Notes under the pieces: generated by a model
What the model saw: only the letters and a program-made list of their open reading frames with translations
The model's database searches: none
What the model was told of the DNA's origin: nothing
Shown: positions 13,415-57,900 of the stretch, one piece after another
How the letters are laid out: each line of letters begins with the position of its first letter
Numbering within the stretch: position 1 is the stretch's first letter
Origin: Atherinomorus stipes
Lineage: Eukaryota > Chordata > Actinopteri > Atheriniformes > Atherinidae
Length of the DNA stretch: 64,000 nucleotides
NCBI GenBank assembly: GCA_023101725.1
Contig: JALJCO010010222.1
Span: forward strand, 62,001 to 126,000
Direction: 5' to 3'
Position numbers and translations under genes: made by a program

Positions 13415-15154
13415 TACACCGTGTACAATTATTAGTCAAGTTCAGTTTTTTAGGATTAGATCTGTTATTTAACATCAACAGTGCTCTTGGTTCATCCAAA
13501 ATGTTTATAGACTGTTTTAAACCTGAATATTTAAGGAAGTGAAAGGGAGGATTTGGCTTTTGTACAATATGTATGTTTGCACAATTATTAGGCAATTATT
13601 GATCAGAATTATTACGGAACTCAATGAAAAACAGGTTTTTCCACCTTGTTTATTTTCCTTTATAAATGTAAGAATAATCAAGAAAAAACTCAGATTTACG
13701 GATAAACATTTTTGATGTTCCAAAAAATAAAGGTGAGGAAGGAGGCTGTGTCGTTACATACTCCACGACAAGCGAGAACTTTGTTCTCCCTTTTTCCCTC
13801 GAGGCTGCAAGAACAAGAAAAATGTTCATTTTCATCAAGTCACTACATACTCCACGGGAAGCACTGCACTGGGTGCATGCGGGGGGAGGTGAAGGGGGGT
13901 GGTGGTGGTCGGGGGGGGGGACGGTTCTCATCCAGTGATTATGCATTTGCAATAAACTTCCGGAGTTGCGCACACTGTAGTGTTCCTGTATTTAAATACC
14001 ACGTGTGTTGTTTACATTTTCATACTTTGTCACCCCCTCCACCAGAACCGTTCAACATCACATCTGCAGAAATGTGAAAGAGACAACTCTCTGCTTCATG
14101 CATCTCTGTGTTAACTCCGCCTGCCTCAAATGTCTGACCAATCACACAATACTTCTTGGAGCTCCCTGAGAAGAAAGTTCTGCTGTGATGTCAAAATGAT
14201 GTCATTTTGTTCTTGTGGCCCAAGAACAAGAAGAAAATTCTCGCTTCTCGCTGAGTATGTAGCAGCGTTTATTCTTTCACCTTTAAGGTCTTTAATGGTC
14301 AGGGTCATGGTCTTCTTGAAAGATGCAGGCTTTTTCCTGTACCAATGTGTAAAGAAGGTGTCTTCTAGATATTGACTATAGGTTTTGGAACTCAGTGTGA
14401 CTCCATCTTTTACCCCACAAGGCCCAACAAGCTTATCCTCACTTGTTCCAGCTCATACCAGAACCCCACCAGCACCTTGCAGGCATCTGAGTCAGTGTCT
14501 CAGACGCCTACACATCTGGTCCAAAAGTCACCCTCATCTCATCCGTCCATACTGTAAAACCTTCGTAAAATCGGTCTTTAGATGTTTCATGGCCCAGTCT
14601 TGTTCAGTGATGGTTGGGTTTTAGCTTTTCTTACCTTGGTCATGTCTCTGAGCACTGAACACCTTGTACTTCAGGATATTTGAGGCAGGTTAGAGTTGTG
14701 TAACAGGACAACACTGGAGGATAACGGCTTGCTGTTAGCTTCTCATTTGATTCTTCTCAAATGTTTGGCTGTTAATATGCGTCTTTTTCTCTCAACACCT
14801 TTCTTGTGACCCTTTTGGGGATTTGCAACAAAACGTTTGATGGTGTGGTCACGTCCTTACTGTATATCTTGAAAGTTTATAGAATGCTGCATCTTTCTGA
14901 GAGATCTTTGATGATTTTTGACTTGTCGAAGTCTGTTACATTTCTTTTCTGGCCCATTTCACCAAAGAAAAAGCCGCTGCCTAACAATTGTGCACACCTG
15001 ATATAGGATGTTGGTCTCCTAAGGCGAGTTCCTCCCTTAATACACAAATGCACATCAGGTTGTATGCTTACTTTCAACAGGCAATCAAGTTTATACAGAA
15101 TGAAGTTGGAACATTTTCAATACTCACTTGCCTAATAATTGTGCACACTGTGTA
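13415..15154 (-). mobile_element. Tc1/mariner-like transposon carrying a nested element
   Basis: Terminal inverted repeats begin at TACACCGTGT (13415) and end at ACACTGTGTA (15154); both contain ACAATTATTAG and are bounded by TA. On the minus strand, degraded transposase is readable: MGQKRNVTDFDKSK near 14955 (N-terminal region), DWAMKHLKTDFTKV near 14590, a GGVLVW catalytic-core relic near 14470. A second inverted-repeat element interrupts the coding part. Many stops make it inactive. Confidence 0.75.
13730..14283. mobile_element. MITE nested inside the Tc1/mariner element
   Basis: Ends AAGGTGA (13730) and TCACCTT (14283) are flanked by TA on each side. Longer imperfect inverted arms match: TTACATACTCCACGACAAGC near 13755 against the reverse complement of the segment near 14240-14270. 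About 554 bp, with no coding capacity. Confidence 0.65.
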
Positions 15155-15798
15155 TCACTGCCACTCTTGTCAGGGGTAAAGCCCACTTTTAAGTGGACTC
15201 ATCTTTTTTTTTTTATTATTTCATCACAGGAACAGCAGAACATGCAACCGGCTTCTTCAAAGATCATCTTGCTATTCCAGTTTCCATCCAGAAAATAAGC
15301 GTCCCGAGAAACCTGGTCTTGTGTTTTAGCCTTTAGATCTACATAGCAAGCAGCAAGAGACCAATAAAACATGGCATCTCCAATCACCTAATGAGGTATC
15401 AAAGCCTAACAACAAGTTTGACCTGCCACACTTTTTTTAAAATCTAAATTTACCTCAAGGCAAAAACAGATTTGTCAAAACACATCGATTTTGATCACTG
15501 CATTGCTGCAGACATGTTTTGCTTACACGTTCACTACACAGACACAGCTAACTGTTCTCACTAAATACTTGAGCAGGACTTGCCCAGACAGCTGTGGATG
15601 CACTTGATTATGAGGATCTTAAAACACAACATTGCTACACTGAACACACAAAACAGAAACATGTGACCGGCACAAAATGGAGCTCAATAGCCACAAACCA
15701 GAATGCCTGCTCACAGAATTAACAGCAAACCGAATGTGAACTTTTGTTGCCCCAATACAAATGGTCACATTCACAGTCTCATACCAGTAAAAAAAATA

Positions 15799-15801
<3 letters not shown>

Positions 15802-15836
<35 letters not shown>
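15802..15836. repeat. (AT)n microsatellite
   Basis: About 17 AT units followed by ACACACA. It creates spurious Ile-Tyr-rich ORFs on both strands. Confidence 0.95.
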
Positions 15837-15842
<6 letters not shown>

Positions 15843-17496
15843 AATTGCATAAAGAGAGAAATGAACACACAGAAACACAAAACACTCTCCTCAATATTAA
15901 TCACCACTGGCAGCCACAAATGTGGCACATACAGAACATACAAGCAGCATGTTCTTATACAGATGAAACTCAACATGCTGGATCACATGAACAAAACAGT
16001 CTCAAGAGAGCCCCAAGCTCATTCTGTGGCAACAAAGTTACCAAAAGCCACAAACAGACTACAGCAAGGATCACAAAACAAGTGCACTCAGTGTACAAAA
16101 CAAAAACACAAGGTTCTGGTTTGACCCACTGAGCAAATGTCAACCTATGCAATGCTTTAACAAAAGGAAGACCTGCCTAATCCTACCTGGTACTTGATGG
16201 TGTGGTAGGTCTAAACATGAATTAGACCAGGGATGCAACCCTGTGTTGAACCAGAATCGCACAACCGCCTGCTGTAACCACAGAAATGCCATGAATACAA
16301 ACAAAGAAGTGCTTCAGTGGAGATGCAGTACATCCACCCAACTAACAGCTTAACTAAAGATGATCTACACAGCCAGTAACCATGTCAACCTCCACAAGGA
16401 ATGCATCCCAACCATGTCCACTTATGTTATTACCCAACTTGTTGACCACAATTTAAAATGAAAACTATACAGAGTAGAGAATAAAATCAGTTTTTCTTTA
16501 CTAGTAAAAAATGGAATTGATGCTAAAAATCTTAGTGATGCAAAAATGAACTGAAGCATCAGGAACCCCCGTTTAAAACCTACAAGCTTCATTCAAACTT
16601 GCCTTAATATCCTCCCCTGTGAGAACACTCAGGTCTTCAGGACAGGTTTTTTTCTATTATTTTTATTTTTATTATTTCATTTTTGATAATTCAAAAAGTT
16701 AGACTTAAAATCAATGGGAAGAAAACTTTTCTTTTGTTTTTTAACCTTTATTTTTCACTTTCTTTGGTTCTTGTTTGTGGAACAACCTTCCTAAATACTT
16801 GAGAACTATTTAAAAAAAAAAAAAACAGAAACATTAATGCTTGACTTTAACTTGATTGTGCTTTCCAAAGTATTTGAATTATTATCTAACTCTATTTTTA
16901 TTGTCTTTCATGCTTCTTAAAAACTGTTCATTCATTTCTATTCTTATTTATTCATTTCAGATTTATTCAGTTTCATTCTACTTTATTTCTTTTATTTTCA
17001 TACTTTCAGTTGGTTTAATGTTTTTAAAAATCCTATTAAGTCTTTTTTGATGTATTATTTTTATCTTATTTACCTCAACTCCAGTTTTCTTCACTGATAG
17101 TCCATCCTCAGTCCAGTTATAAACCACAGACTCAAAACAGATGATTTCTGCATGTGGAAGAGATTTTTTTTTTCCTTTTTCTGTTTTCTCTCATGCACTT
17201 TGAGTGCGTTTGAATGAGTTGCAAAATTGTAAAAACAAGTGAGATATAAATAAAATGGTTGATGGATGGAAATGGTTTGAATCACAAACTTTGAAAAATT
17301 GCCTTGAGAATGCTTTAATTGCAGCAAATGCTTTGGGAAACTGGGCCTACATACTGTATGTGCACTAAGTGCTATAGTGCAAGCTCACTTCATTTCGTTG
17401 AACCTGTCGGAAATGATTCATAGTTTCCAAATGTTTGACCGGACATCATGCGTACCTATAATGCGTGTCTCTCTCTCTCTCTGTCTTTCTTCTCAG

Positions 17497-49773
<32,277 letters not shown>

Positions 49774-51305
49774 GAAACAGCCAAGAGAGATTTTAAACCA
49801 TATTAATATGTCAGCTGGAATCTTAAACAAATTGAGACTTGAGGTGTCTGAAAAAATATGCATGACCGTGAAAGCTTCACCATGGTCGTAAAGCCACTAG
49901 ATCAAATTATTACAGCTTATGGTATGCTGGAAAACACACTGTAACACTTATGTTCGTCCAAATACATCTCTGTACTGTGATACAGAGAGCCAATGCTGGA
50001 CTCAGAGTCTTGTCCTGAGCTTCTGGTACACTGGTAGCTACACACTGATGCTGAAATACTGAGCGATACGTAGCCCTGCGCCGTCGAAATGTCCACAGTT
50101 GGTGATGGATGTCAGAAATCTGCTGTTGATAGGCTCTTTTGTTTACCTACCTACTTTATAGTTCTTTCTTTCTTTAGCTGTTTCTTTCAACTGTATTTGC
50201 TTCATATAAACCTCGGTAGTTATGTGCTGAAGTCCGTAGTATTCAGTCTGAACACTAGACGCCGAAAGTTATGAGTCACAGGGGAAAGGACCTCCAAGAA
50301 GTTTTCATTGTAACATGGCTCAGCTTTGGAAAGTAGTTACACACACGTTTGTTGCTGTTGCATGAAATCCCAATTATAGTCATAATAATTTGTAGTTATA
50401 CATGGAAAGGACGTTGTAGTTAGTACTTTTGCATTCAGCCCATTCAATGTGAAAATTTGTCCTCCCAGATGACTGCAATAACAAGTATTTTCTGGCATGT
50501 AATATATAAATCTTTCCATACTTTCAGAGTTGTTGGTACAGTAGATGCTATTGGACAAGATTGGGACAGATGATTTCCCCAGAGTGCATCTACTGATTGC
50601 CCCCAGGCCCCCCGTGTTCCCCATTTTGATATTTAGCTAACATGCATTAACACTCCCATTGTGATCAGGTCAGCTCTGATTCTAAACCTACGTCAATACA
50701 GAGATGGGGAACTTGTTTCTCAGGGTTCCCATTCCGTTTTGTGCTACATGCAACTTTTTGCGCCAAGCAAACTGGCTGCAGCTTCATATTCGATGCATAG
50801 ACACAACAGCGGTGTTTATCGTCATTTCTAACTCTCAAAGAGAAAGCGAGCATGGATTTTGCCAACAATGTTGAGCTACTTCAGATGAGGATTTTTATGT
50901 GACATGAAACCTCTATATAATTCTCTCAAGATGAATAGTGGAGCTTATGAAGAGAAAACCTTGCCAAAAGTACATACTCCATTGGTTTTCCTCTACAGCG
51001 CAGTGCCTCCTACTGTCACTCCTTGTGCAATGTGCCGAGCTGGAGCGGATCAGTGGCCTTTAATCAGAGATAACAGATTAATTCACTTAATAATGATGTT
51101 GGATGAACTTTCTTCCTACATGTCTCAGTATTTATTTGGCCTACAGGCAGTTTTATGAATGTGTAAGTGAAGAGTTTGGGGATGACCTTGCAGCTGTGAA
51201 GATATTTGCTATTTTTGTACAGAATTATATACACTGGACTAACCTGTCGTATTTGTAGCTTTTTTCCCCCTCTTTTGGACATTTGTATTTGTTTCTGTTC
51301 ATGTA

Positions 51306-51945
51306 TCTGTAGTTGATCACTGCCATTAGAAAGTGCTGCTCTGCATCTGCTGATGCAGTGCTGGAAGTACTTGTGTTATCTCAGCAGGGAGAGATATTCA
51401 GCTTTTGAATACTGAGCAAGCTGCTGCAGGTCTTAATCATACGTGTAAAATATGGATATCTGTATTCAGTATTTATGTTTTGACTTAAACTTTATTTAGT
51501 CTTTTCAGTAGTTGTCAACAATGTATCTATATTTTTAACCTTAATATGTAAATGGTTTACGTTATGTTAAATGAAAAGTTAAATTTACCTTTGAGCTATA
51601 TAGGCTTACTGTATGTTCAGGCCTGCTGATATAAGTGTCTTAGTTTTCAACTCAACTTGAAAATAACATCTTTAAGAAAATGTATCAAAACAAAATACTC
51701 ATCCACCTTTATAAAGATGACTGGATATATTTTTACACAAAGAAAAACAAACAAACAGTGGTTTCTTGTTTTATTAGTGTATATTTCCTAAGTTCCTGAA
51801 CTTTTGGTTTAATTCTCAATTAAAATGTTTTTCTGCATTTTTATAAGCTGTAAAAACAATGAAAATGCAAATTTATTGAATGCAATATGCTGTTTATCAC
51901 ACATTCACTCTCTCATTTAAATGTGCCCCAAATAAATCAACATAA
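51306..51945. repeat. Downstream duplication, copy A
   Basis: Matches 53411-53835 in order and orientation: ATTAGAAA..TG.TGCTCTGCAT, AGCAGG..GAG.TATTCAGCTTT, a TATGT/ATGTAAAT..TTTA block, and CCCCAAATAAATCAA at the end. Diverged and of unequal length. Confidence 0.75.
51931..51936 (+). promoter_or_regulatory. Candidate polyadenylation signal for ltk
   Basis: AATAAA within CCCCAAATAAATCAACATAAATTC. The same local sequence recurs at 53818-53835 in the second duplicated copy. Usage cannot be judged without transcripts. Confidence 0.45.
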
Positions 51946-52014
51946 ATTCATCTAATCTGCGTGTTTGTTGTCCACAGTTAAAGGACATGTAAGGAGTTCT
52001 TTACTTTCTTACTC

Positions 52015-52830
52015 TTTACATCTCAAAAAAAGTTGGGAAGTTATTATAAAGTACAGCAAAAACTTGTTTTTTTTAATTATTATTTTAACCCCCATTTACA
52101 ACAATAAATAGCAGTATAAAGGAAATAATTTACAAAGGCTTCAGTGACCAATTTTCTTGCATTTAGAAAACAGAAGTACATTTCACATTTAATGCCAGCA
52201 ACAAACTCAATAGAAATTGAAAGGAAAAACAAGAGAAGTTTATTGAGTATGGTGACAAGTGAGGGTGTCAAGACTGGGAGTAAAAGCAGCATCTCCCAGA
52301 GGCTTGGTTAGGAAAAGTTGTGGCTCAACAATTAAACTCAAACTCAAAGATGCATCAATATGTTGCAAAATAAAATGCAAGTTACTTTGGCCTTTCAGCA
52401 AGTCCTATGCATAATACTGAGAAATGTTTCAGGTATCTGGGTAAAAGAGATCAAAGAAACCATTGTCTGATATGGGTGAACTTGGGTCCCTCCGCAGCAC
52501 TGCACGTAGAACCCTCATGTCACTGAGATCAGTATGGCCACATGGGAATGGGAATAAATTAGAAACTATTGCCATTTAACACAGTGTATCACTGCATCTA
52601 GAAATATAATCGGAAAATTGTATGATGCAAAGAGACCAGATACAACCAACACTGAAGAAATGCTGAAGAGTTGTTGATCAGGAAACAAGTTCATCTCATA
52701 TGGAAACAAAGACTGGACATATGTTTGTAGTCAGATAAGTCCAGTTATTCTTTAACTTTTGAAAAAACACTAATGCCTGGTTCTGAAAAAGAAAGAAGCT
52801 AATGGATTAGGCAAGTTGTCAGCGAAGGTT
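52015..52830 (+). mobile_element. Decayed Tc1/mariner-like transposon between ltk and itpka
   Basis: Plus-strand words match a widespread fish element in order: CATCTCAAAAAAAGTTGGGA near 52019, GCATCTCCCAGAGGCTTGGT near 52290, AACCATTGTCTGATATG near 52458, TTTAACACAGTGTATCACTG near 52576, TATGATGCAAAG near 52620, CATATGGAAACAAAGACTGG near 52697 and GTAGTCAGATAAGTCC near 52727. Highly degraded; no ORF survives. Confidence 0.6.
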
Positions 52831-53410
52831 CATTCATCCAGGTGAAAGGCTTCCAAAAAAATTTATTTAAAACACTGGACTTTTTTTTAAAAGTCCATTG
52901 TTTTGAATTAATTTTTCTTTGGACGATTAGTCATGTTGCTACAGTGCCATTGATGCAGAGGCATATATCACATCTTTAGAGAGATGTACATAAATATGAG
53001 ATAAATGGTTATTTACAGTAGACACAATGTGAGTGCCTGATTGGCCTCCCTGCGATTCAGATGTATCACCCAATGAGTGTGTTGCTGGTTTTAAATTTTA
53101 TATATATTTTTAAATCTCTAAATACAAACGTTGGTTGGAGAAATGACTGAAAATCATTTCCAACGTACAAGCATCCCTTCAAAAATATCAAATAAATGCA
53201 TTAACATTATAAAAAATTCATTTTTGCTTTAATTTTGGAACAATTTTCTTGTTAAAGCAACAGTCTTTGATTAGAAAGAACTGATTTATTTACTGAAAAT
53301 ATATTGGATGACTTACCATAAGTCCTGGTATAATATACCAAGCCATTAGAAGAATTTAATGCTGACTGCTTCTGATCACTAGAGTGTGTTTTTGCTTCTA
53401 CTAAAGTTGA

Positions 53411-53835
53411 ATCTGTACTTGATCTCTGTCATTAGAAACTGTTGCTCTGCATGTACAGGTGCAGCAGTAGTAGTACCTGCATTTGTCCAGCAGGTGGAGG
53501 TATTCAGCTTTGAAATACAACAGATTGTAAGCGCTACAGATGCATTAAGTGGATGTTTCTGTTAAATTTTGGCATTATTTTTATGTAGTCCAGTAGTTAT
53601 CACTCATGTGACATTGTGCTGAACCTAAACATGTAAATTGTTTATTTTATTATAAGTTAAATAAACATATATGTTTGAGTTCAATAAGTTTACTGAATAT
53701 TCTTTCAACATTAGCTTAAAATCTTCCTCAGTGTTCATCTAAGCTAAGAATTTTTTGAATGAAAGTAAAAAGACTTTCAAAACACTTAACAGTCTTTCAC
53801 GCTTCCATTTACCCTAACCCCAAATAAATCAATAT
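53411..53835. repeat. Downstream duplication, copy B
   Basis: Partner of 51306-51945. Shorter, with the same terminal AATAAA context. A decayed mariner-type element lies between the two copies. Confidence 0.75.
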
Positions 53836-54595
53836 TTATTTATCTATTTGGTGTGTTTTCTCACACCCACACTTTTGTCCCAGTGGCATGAAATGTAAGC
53901 GTGGACTCAGTCCTGAACGATGTGCACAAGATCAAAATAGTGTTTACCTTTGTAAACCAAAATAAACTGCATGTTCTCTTTTAGATTTTATGCACATGTT
54001 GATTCATTTAATGATTGACAACATCGATCATACCTGAGCTTTTATAATGACCCACACTATAAAATGTGGTACAACCAACAGTGCAACATCAAGTGTTGCA
54101 GTAGTAATTATAAGTTTGATTACATAATTAAATCAATTAAAGGCAAGAAAGTTGCTACACAGTAAAATACAGCATTCCAAAAAAGGGGCAAACATAATGT
54201 AGTCTGGTCATAATGCAGTGTACAGTGCTATCATGGGGAATGTGTTGACGTTGTAGTTATACAACTGTGAGGTCTGTCAGTCAGTTTCATCCCGAACAGA
54301 GTTTAAAGCTGATTGTTGCAGTAGATGTTTAGATCCAACCTGAGTTGGAAACTTGTGCACACTGATTTTTTAAAATCAGTTCTGAGCATTTTCTGCACAT
54401 TTAACGTCTTGTTTCTGAAACTGAAATGAAGAATCCCCCCCCCCCCACTTTCACTTCTGTTTGTTTTGAAGGAAGTTGAATTAGTGTCAGTGCATTTGCT
54501 CGATGGTGCAGTTATTGTGTGAAATTCTCTGCTTCTCTCTGTTCAGGCTCCATTATGCCTTTCTGTCAATGTCAGTGGATGTGCCTCGTGTAACA

Positions 54596-54601
54596 TTTAT
54601 T
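54596..54601 (-). promoter_or_regulatory. Candidate polyadenylation signal for itpka
   Basis: TTTATT on the plus strand reads AATAAA on the minus strand about 110 bases past the itpka stop. A short 3' UTR would result; a more distal signal is equally possible. Confidence 0.3.
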
Positions 54602-54709
54602 TGGCTACAGAAAACTTTCTTTGTTGTAGCATTTCTGTGCTTACAGATCACCCAAAGCAAATCAAAGTATATAAACTCTGTGAAGTCCATTGAAACAACT
54701 GGTCAAAAG

Positions 54710-54982
54710 TCAGGGGTCAAACGTTTCTGTTGTTTGGCTGTTTTCTTCGGTAACCGAGCAACAGGTTTCTTTGTTGGGCTCTTCGTCGCTTACAGACTCC
54801 AATGTGTGGTAGAGGTTTTCCAACCCCCACAGGTAACCATCCTCACGGTTGCCCTCCTGCCAGGGAATATTATGTTTTAATGTCTGGCCCTCTGGTAAGG
54901 CCGTGGTCTTGCCAAAGTCAATAATCCAGATTTCTGCTTTGCCTGTGTGGTCATGAATAAAGAGGAGAGAACTGCCAATGAC
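54710..54982 (-). CDS. itpka: itpka last coding exon
   Basis: Acceptor ctcttag; stop TGA at 54712-54710. Encodes [51 protein letters not shown], then an acidic Ser/Thr/Glu-rich tail ending TFDP. The 125-codon plus-strand ORF over this place is its antisense shadow. Confidence 0.95.
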   Translation of the reverse strand, partial: VIGSSLLFIHDHTGKAEIWIIDFGKTTALPEGQTLKHNIPWQEGNREDGYLWGLENLYHTLESVSDEEPNKETCCSVTEENSQTTETFDP

Positions 54983-57900
54983 CTAAGAGAAAAAATGAAG
55001 GGTTTATCATTAGCCTTTTTTATGTTATCAAAGAAAATAAACAACACAGAATGTAAAAAAAAAAAAAAAAAGGGCTGCAATCTGCCACAAAACAACTTCA
55101 AAGCTTCAATTGGTTTTAGAAATCTGTCAAACTTTGCCGGAGGGATAAACACCCACACACACATAGACACACACAAAACGAGGTCCTTCCTTATTCAGTG
55201 AGTGGGGGGATCTATAAATATGCTAATGAGCTCCACCTAAAGTCCAGCCTCCCAGCACTTCCTCAAAAGTCTCTGCAAACTCTGCTGCTCTCATAATGTA
55301 AAGAACAAACAGCAATATAATGATCATGGCTGCTACCTCTAACTGAGTGCCGGAATCATGGGATTTTCACATAAAGCAAACACTTGCACTTAGTTTATTT
55401 TCAGCTACACATCAGAACTGCAGAGGCCTCATTGACTTTCTGCCCACTAGAAGAAAGCTTGCTTCCCCACAGGCTTTCTGCCACAGACACAGTGTGTCTC
55501 AGAGCAACAGCTGGCTGGAAGCACTCCTTGGCTTTTTCCTCAGCAACATGCATTGCAAATAAGAGTGGGACAAAGTAGAAAAAGAAAACAAGAAAACTTG
55601 CAAACATGCCCTCTCATATCCGCAGTGTCTCCAGGATCATTAGCTGTACTAGTGTCAGACTTAATGATATGTTTACTGCCAAACCCAATTACAGCTCCTG
55701 CCTCCCCAGTGGAAGACACCACCACTCCATTTCACTCTGCCTGACCTGGCTGCTCCGGCAGCAGTTACGTGAGTCAGTGTTAGTGGACCAATCTCTTGCG
55801 GTTCAGTCGTAACACAGCAGTCGTCTCTGCAGCAAACTTTAGGCAGCAGAGTTCTACCTGCCCTGTTGTCTTGAGGGAAAACAAATGAAGAGAAGTAGAA
55901 GGTTTGGACATGTCTGGGCATATTCATCATGTTTCTCAGAGTTGGAACTGTAGTTCAGAATTAGTCTAGTGGCAAAACGCAGCCGTTCATGGGTCATATT
56001 TGTGCAACAGTTTTCTGAAAAATGAAGGCTGTAGACCTGTGTCCACTCCTGTATTTCTCATAACAGCTTTGGATGGGACTTAAAAGTTTACACAATCTGA
56101 CATGATTTCATGCTATCACACCCATAAACAAAACACGTCTCCTCACCATTTCAACAAGCCGAAGAAAACACACCGACTTGCTTTTCCACCTAGTTTGTTT
56201 TAGCTTTAACTTGTTAGAGCCTCACCCAGAAAACAGTGAGGGATGGTTGATAGTGGTTCCACCAATTTCTCTACATCTTTCCGAGGCTGAGGGTGTGTTT
56301 TGTAGGTTCATTCATTCATTTTCTGTACTACTTAGTTCAATTCAGGGTAACGGGGATGGCAGAAGCCTATTCTAGCAATTATTAGGTGAGAGGCAGGGTA
56401 TTCCTCGGACAGGTCGCCAGTCTGTCACAGGTCATAGTTTGACAATTACACGTTAGTTTTCTGTGTCAAGTGACGGATGCACAAGCTCGCCAAAAACTGA
56501 CCAAATTACTTGCGTAACGGACGCAGGAGACAGATAAAACTGCATAACAACAAGCATAAACAGGCCTCGAAACAGCGCTAGCTATTACATGATCCAAACT
56601 GCAAAAATAATGCTCGGTCTCTCAAGTGGAATTTCAGATCAATTTTCAAAAGCACAACGTTTTTCATTAACTTGTGACTCATTTTCACATTAGCTCAGTC
56701 ATCACCTCATGTCGCTGGAAGAAGTAGGACGTGTTCAGGGCTTGCCGGATCTCTGTCAGCCTGTTCAAATACGACGTCTGTGTTTCAAGTAAAAACAGAA
56801 AAAAGGTGTTGACCAAATGTAAAATCATTCTATAAGACACACATTTGTAGTGCAGAAAGGTGTAGGCATGTTTGAAACCCAAAATTCAAAGCACCTTAGA
56901 GTGTGAGTATTTACTTATTGCCTTGCATTTGGGATTGTTTAAACACAGATCTGGATTAGGCCCAATATTTGCCATTACACTGGGCCAAACCTTTTTCAAA
57001 TTAAATGGTAGAGAAGACAAAAGTATTGTGTTAGCACTGTCTAAACATTGGACACGGATGTAAGAGCATACACAGCTCACATGTTTTAGCTGATGAAGGC
57101 TCCGACTTTGCCGTTTCTGTTTATGTACAGTACTGTAAAGCAAGTTTGTGTCTAACTTGTATAAATACAGCTAGTATGCATGTATGAGTTGCCTGCCACG
57201 TACTATGATGTTGACATCCCCTCCTACAAAGTCCTTGAACACCTTGATGACATCCTGCTTTGATCTGGTTTTCTTGAAGTCAGTTCGACACGTACCATCA
57301 TGTTTCTAAAGAGAAAAATATATATATAAAACAACATCTTTATAAGAAAGAATTCCCCCCATATAATGACTGTATATCTTATAATGACAAAACAAAATCA
57401 AGTTTATGGCTCGTTTTGATAATTCATTAGAAATTACAGACTAAAATATCTAATTTACATGAGTTGTTAGTCATCACACTTCAATCATGGCGTGCAAGTA
57501 GAACACAAGTGTGTCGAGATCTGGAAAGTAAAAAAACATTTTATTGCACTGAAAGCCCCCAAAAGCAAAGCATCCTCCATCATTCTAACGGATACTGTAA
57601 GAAGTAACAAGTCCCAAACAGTGTAGGCCACCCAAACTGAGGGATTACCAAGAGGTTCACAGTTACTACAAGTGAGATCCAAAGTTCCAATGTGAAGATG
57701 CGACATTACAGAAAAGAAATCCTCAATGCATCACTCCATTACTCAGACCTTGATGGTAGCGATGCCCGGCAGAAGCCATTCCTAAAAAAAGCTTCATTCT
57801 AATGAAATCTGATGATATATGTAGATAGATTTCACAGGAAACTCGGCTACCTTGATCCCCTCTATCCTGAAGCCCAGGGTGTTGGAGGAGCTCATGGTCT

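Larger units (their letters stand above)
1..17496. other. Exon-free, repeat-rich region (probable ltk intron 1 or 5' flank)
   Basis: No ORF here has a recognisable domain, signal peptide plus phase 1 donor, or good coding composition. Sub-features listed separately are transposon fossils, duplications and simple repeats. Homopolymer tracts include A-runs near 255, 7380, 11818, 13002 and 13330, T-runs near 5785 and 6151, and 18 C at 12189-12206. Stretches such as 6480-7980, 8300-11800 and 15160-17490 show nothing I can name. Confidence 0.6.
49774..51960 (+). other. ltk: Probable ltk 3' UTR
   Basis: No coding sequence after the TAA. The first good AATAAA is at 51931-51936, giving a 3' UTR of about 2.2 kb if used. 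Others lie at 53660-53665 and 53823-53828. The extent is inferred. Confidence 0.5.

Noticed and set aside
15744..16132. Overlapping ORFs of 126 and 95 codons
   Set aside because: One runs through the AT microsatellite (Ile-Tyr repeats); no domain, splice or composition support.
54503..54880. 125-codon plus-strand ORF
   Set aside because: It overlaps the last itpka exon on the opposite strand; the minus-strand reading matches the IP3 3-kinase family and has a proper splice acceptor.
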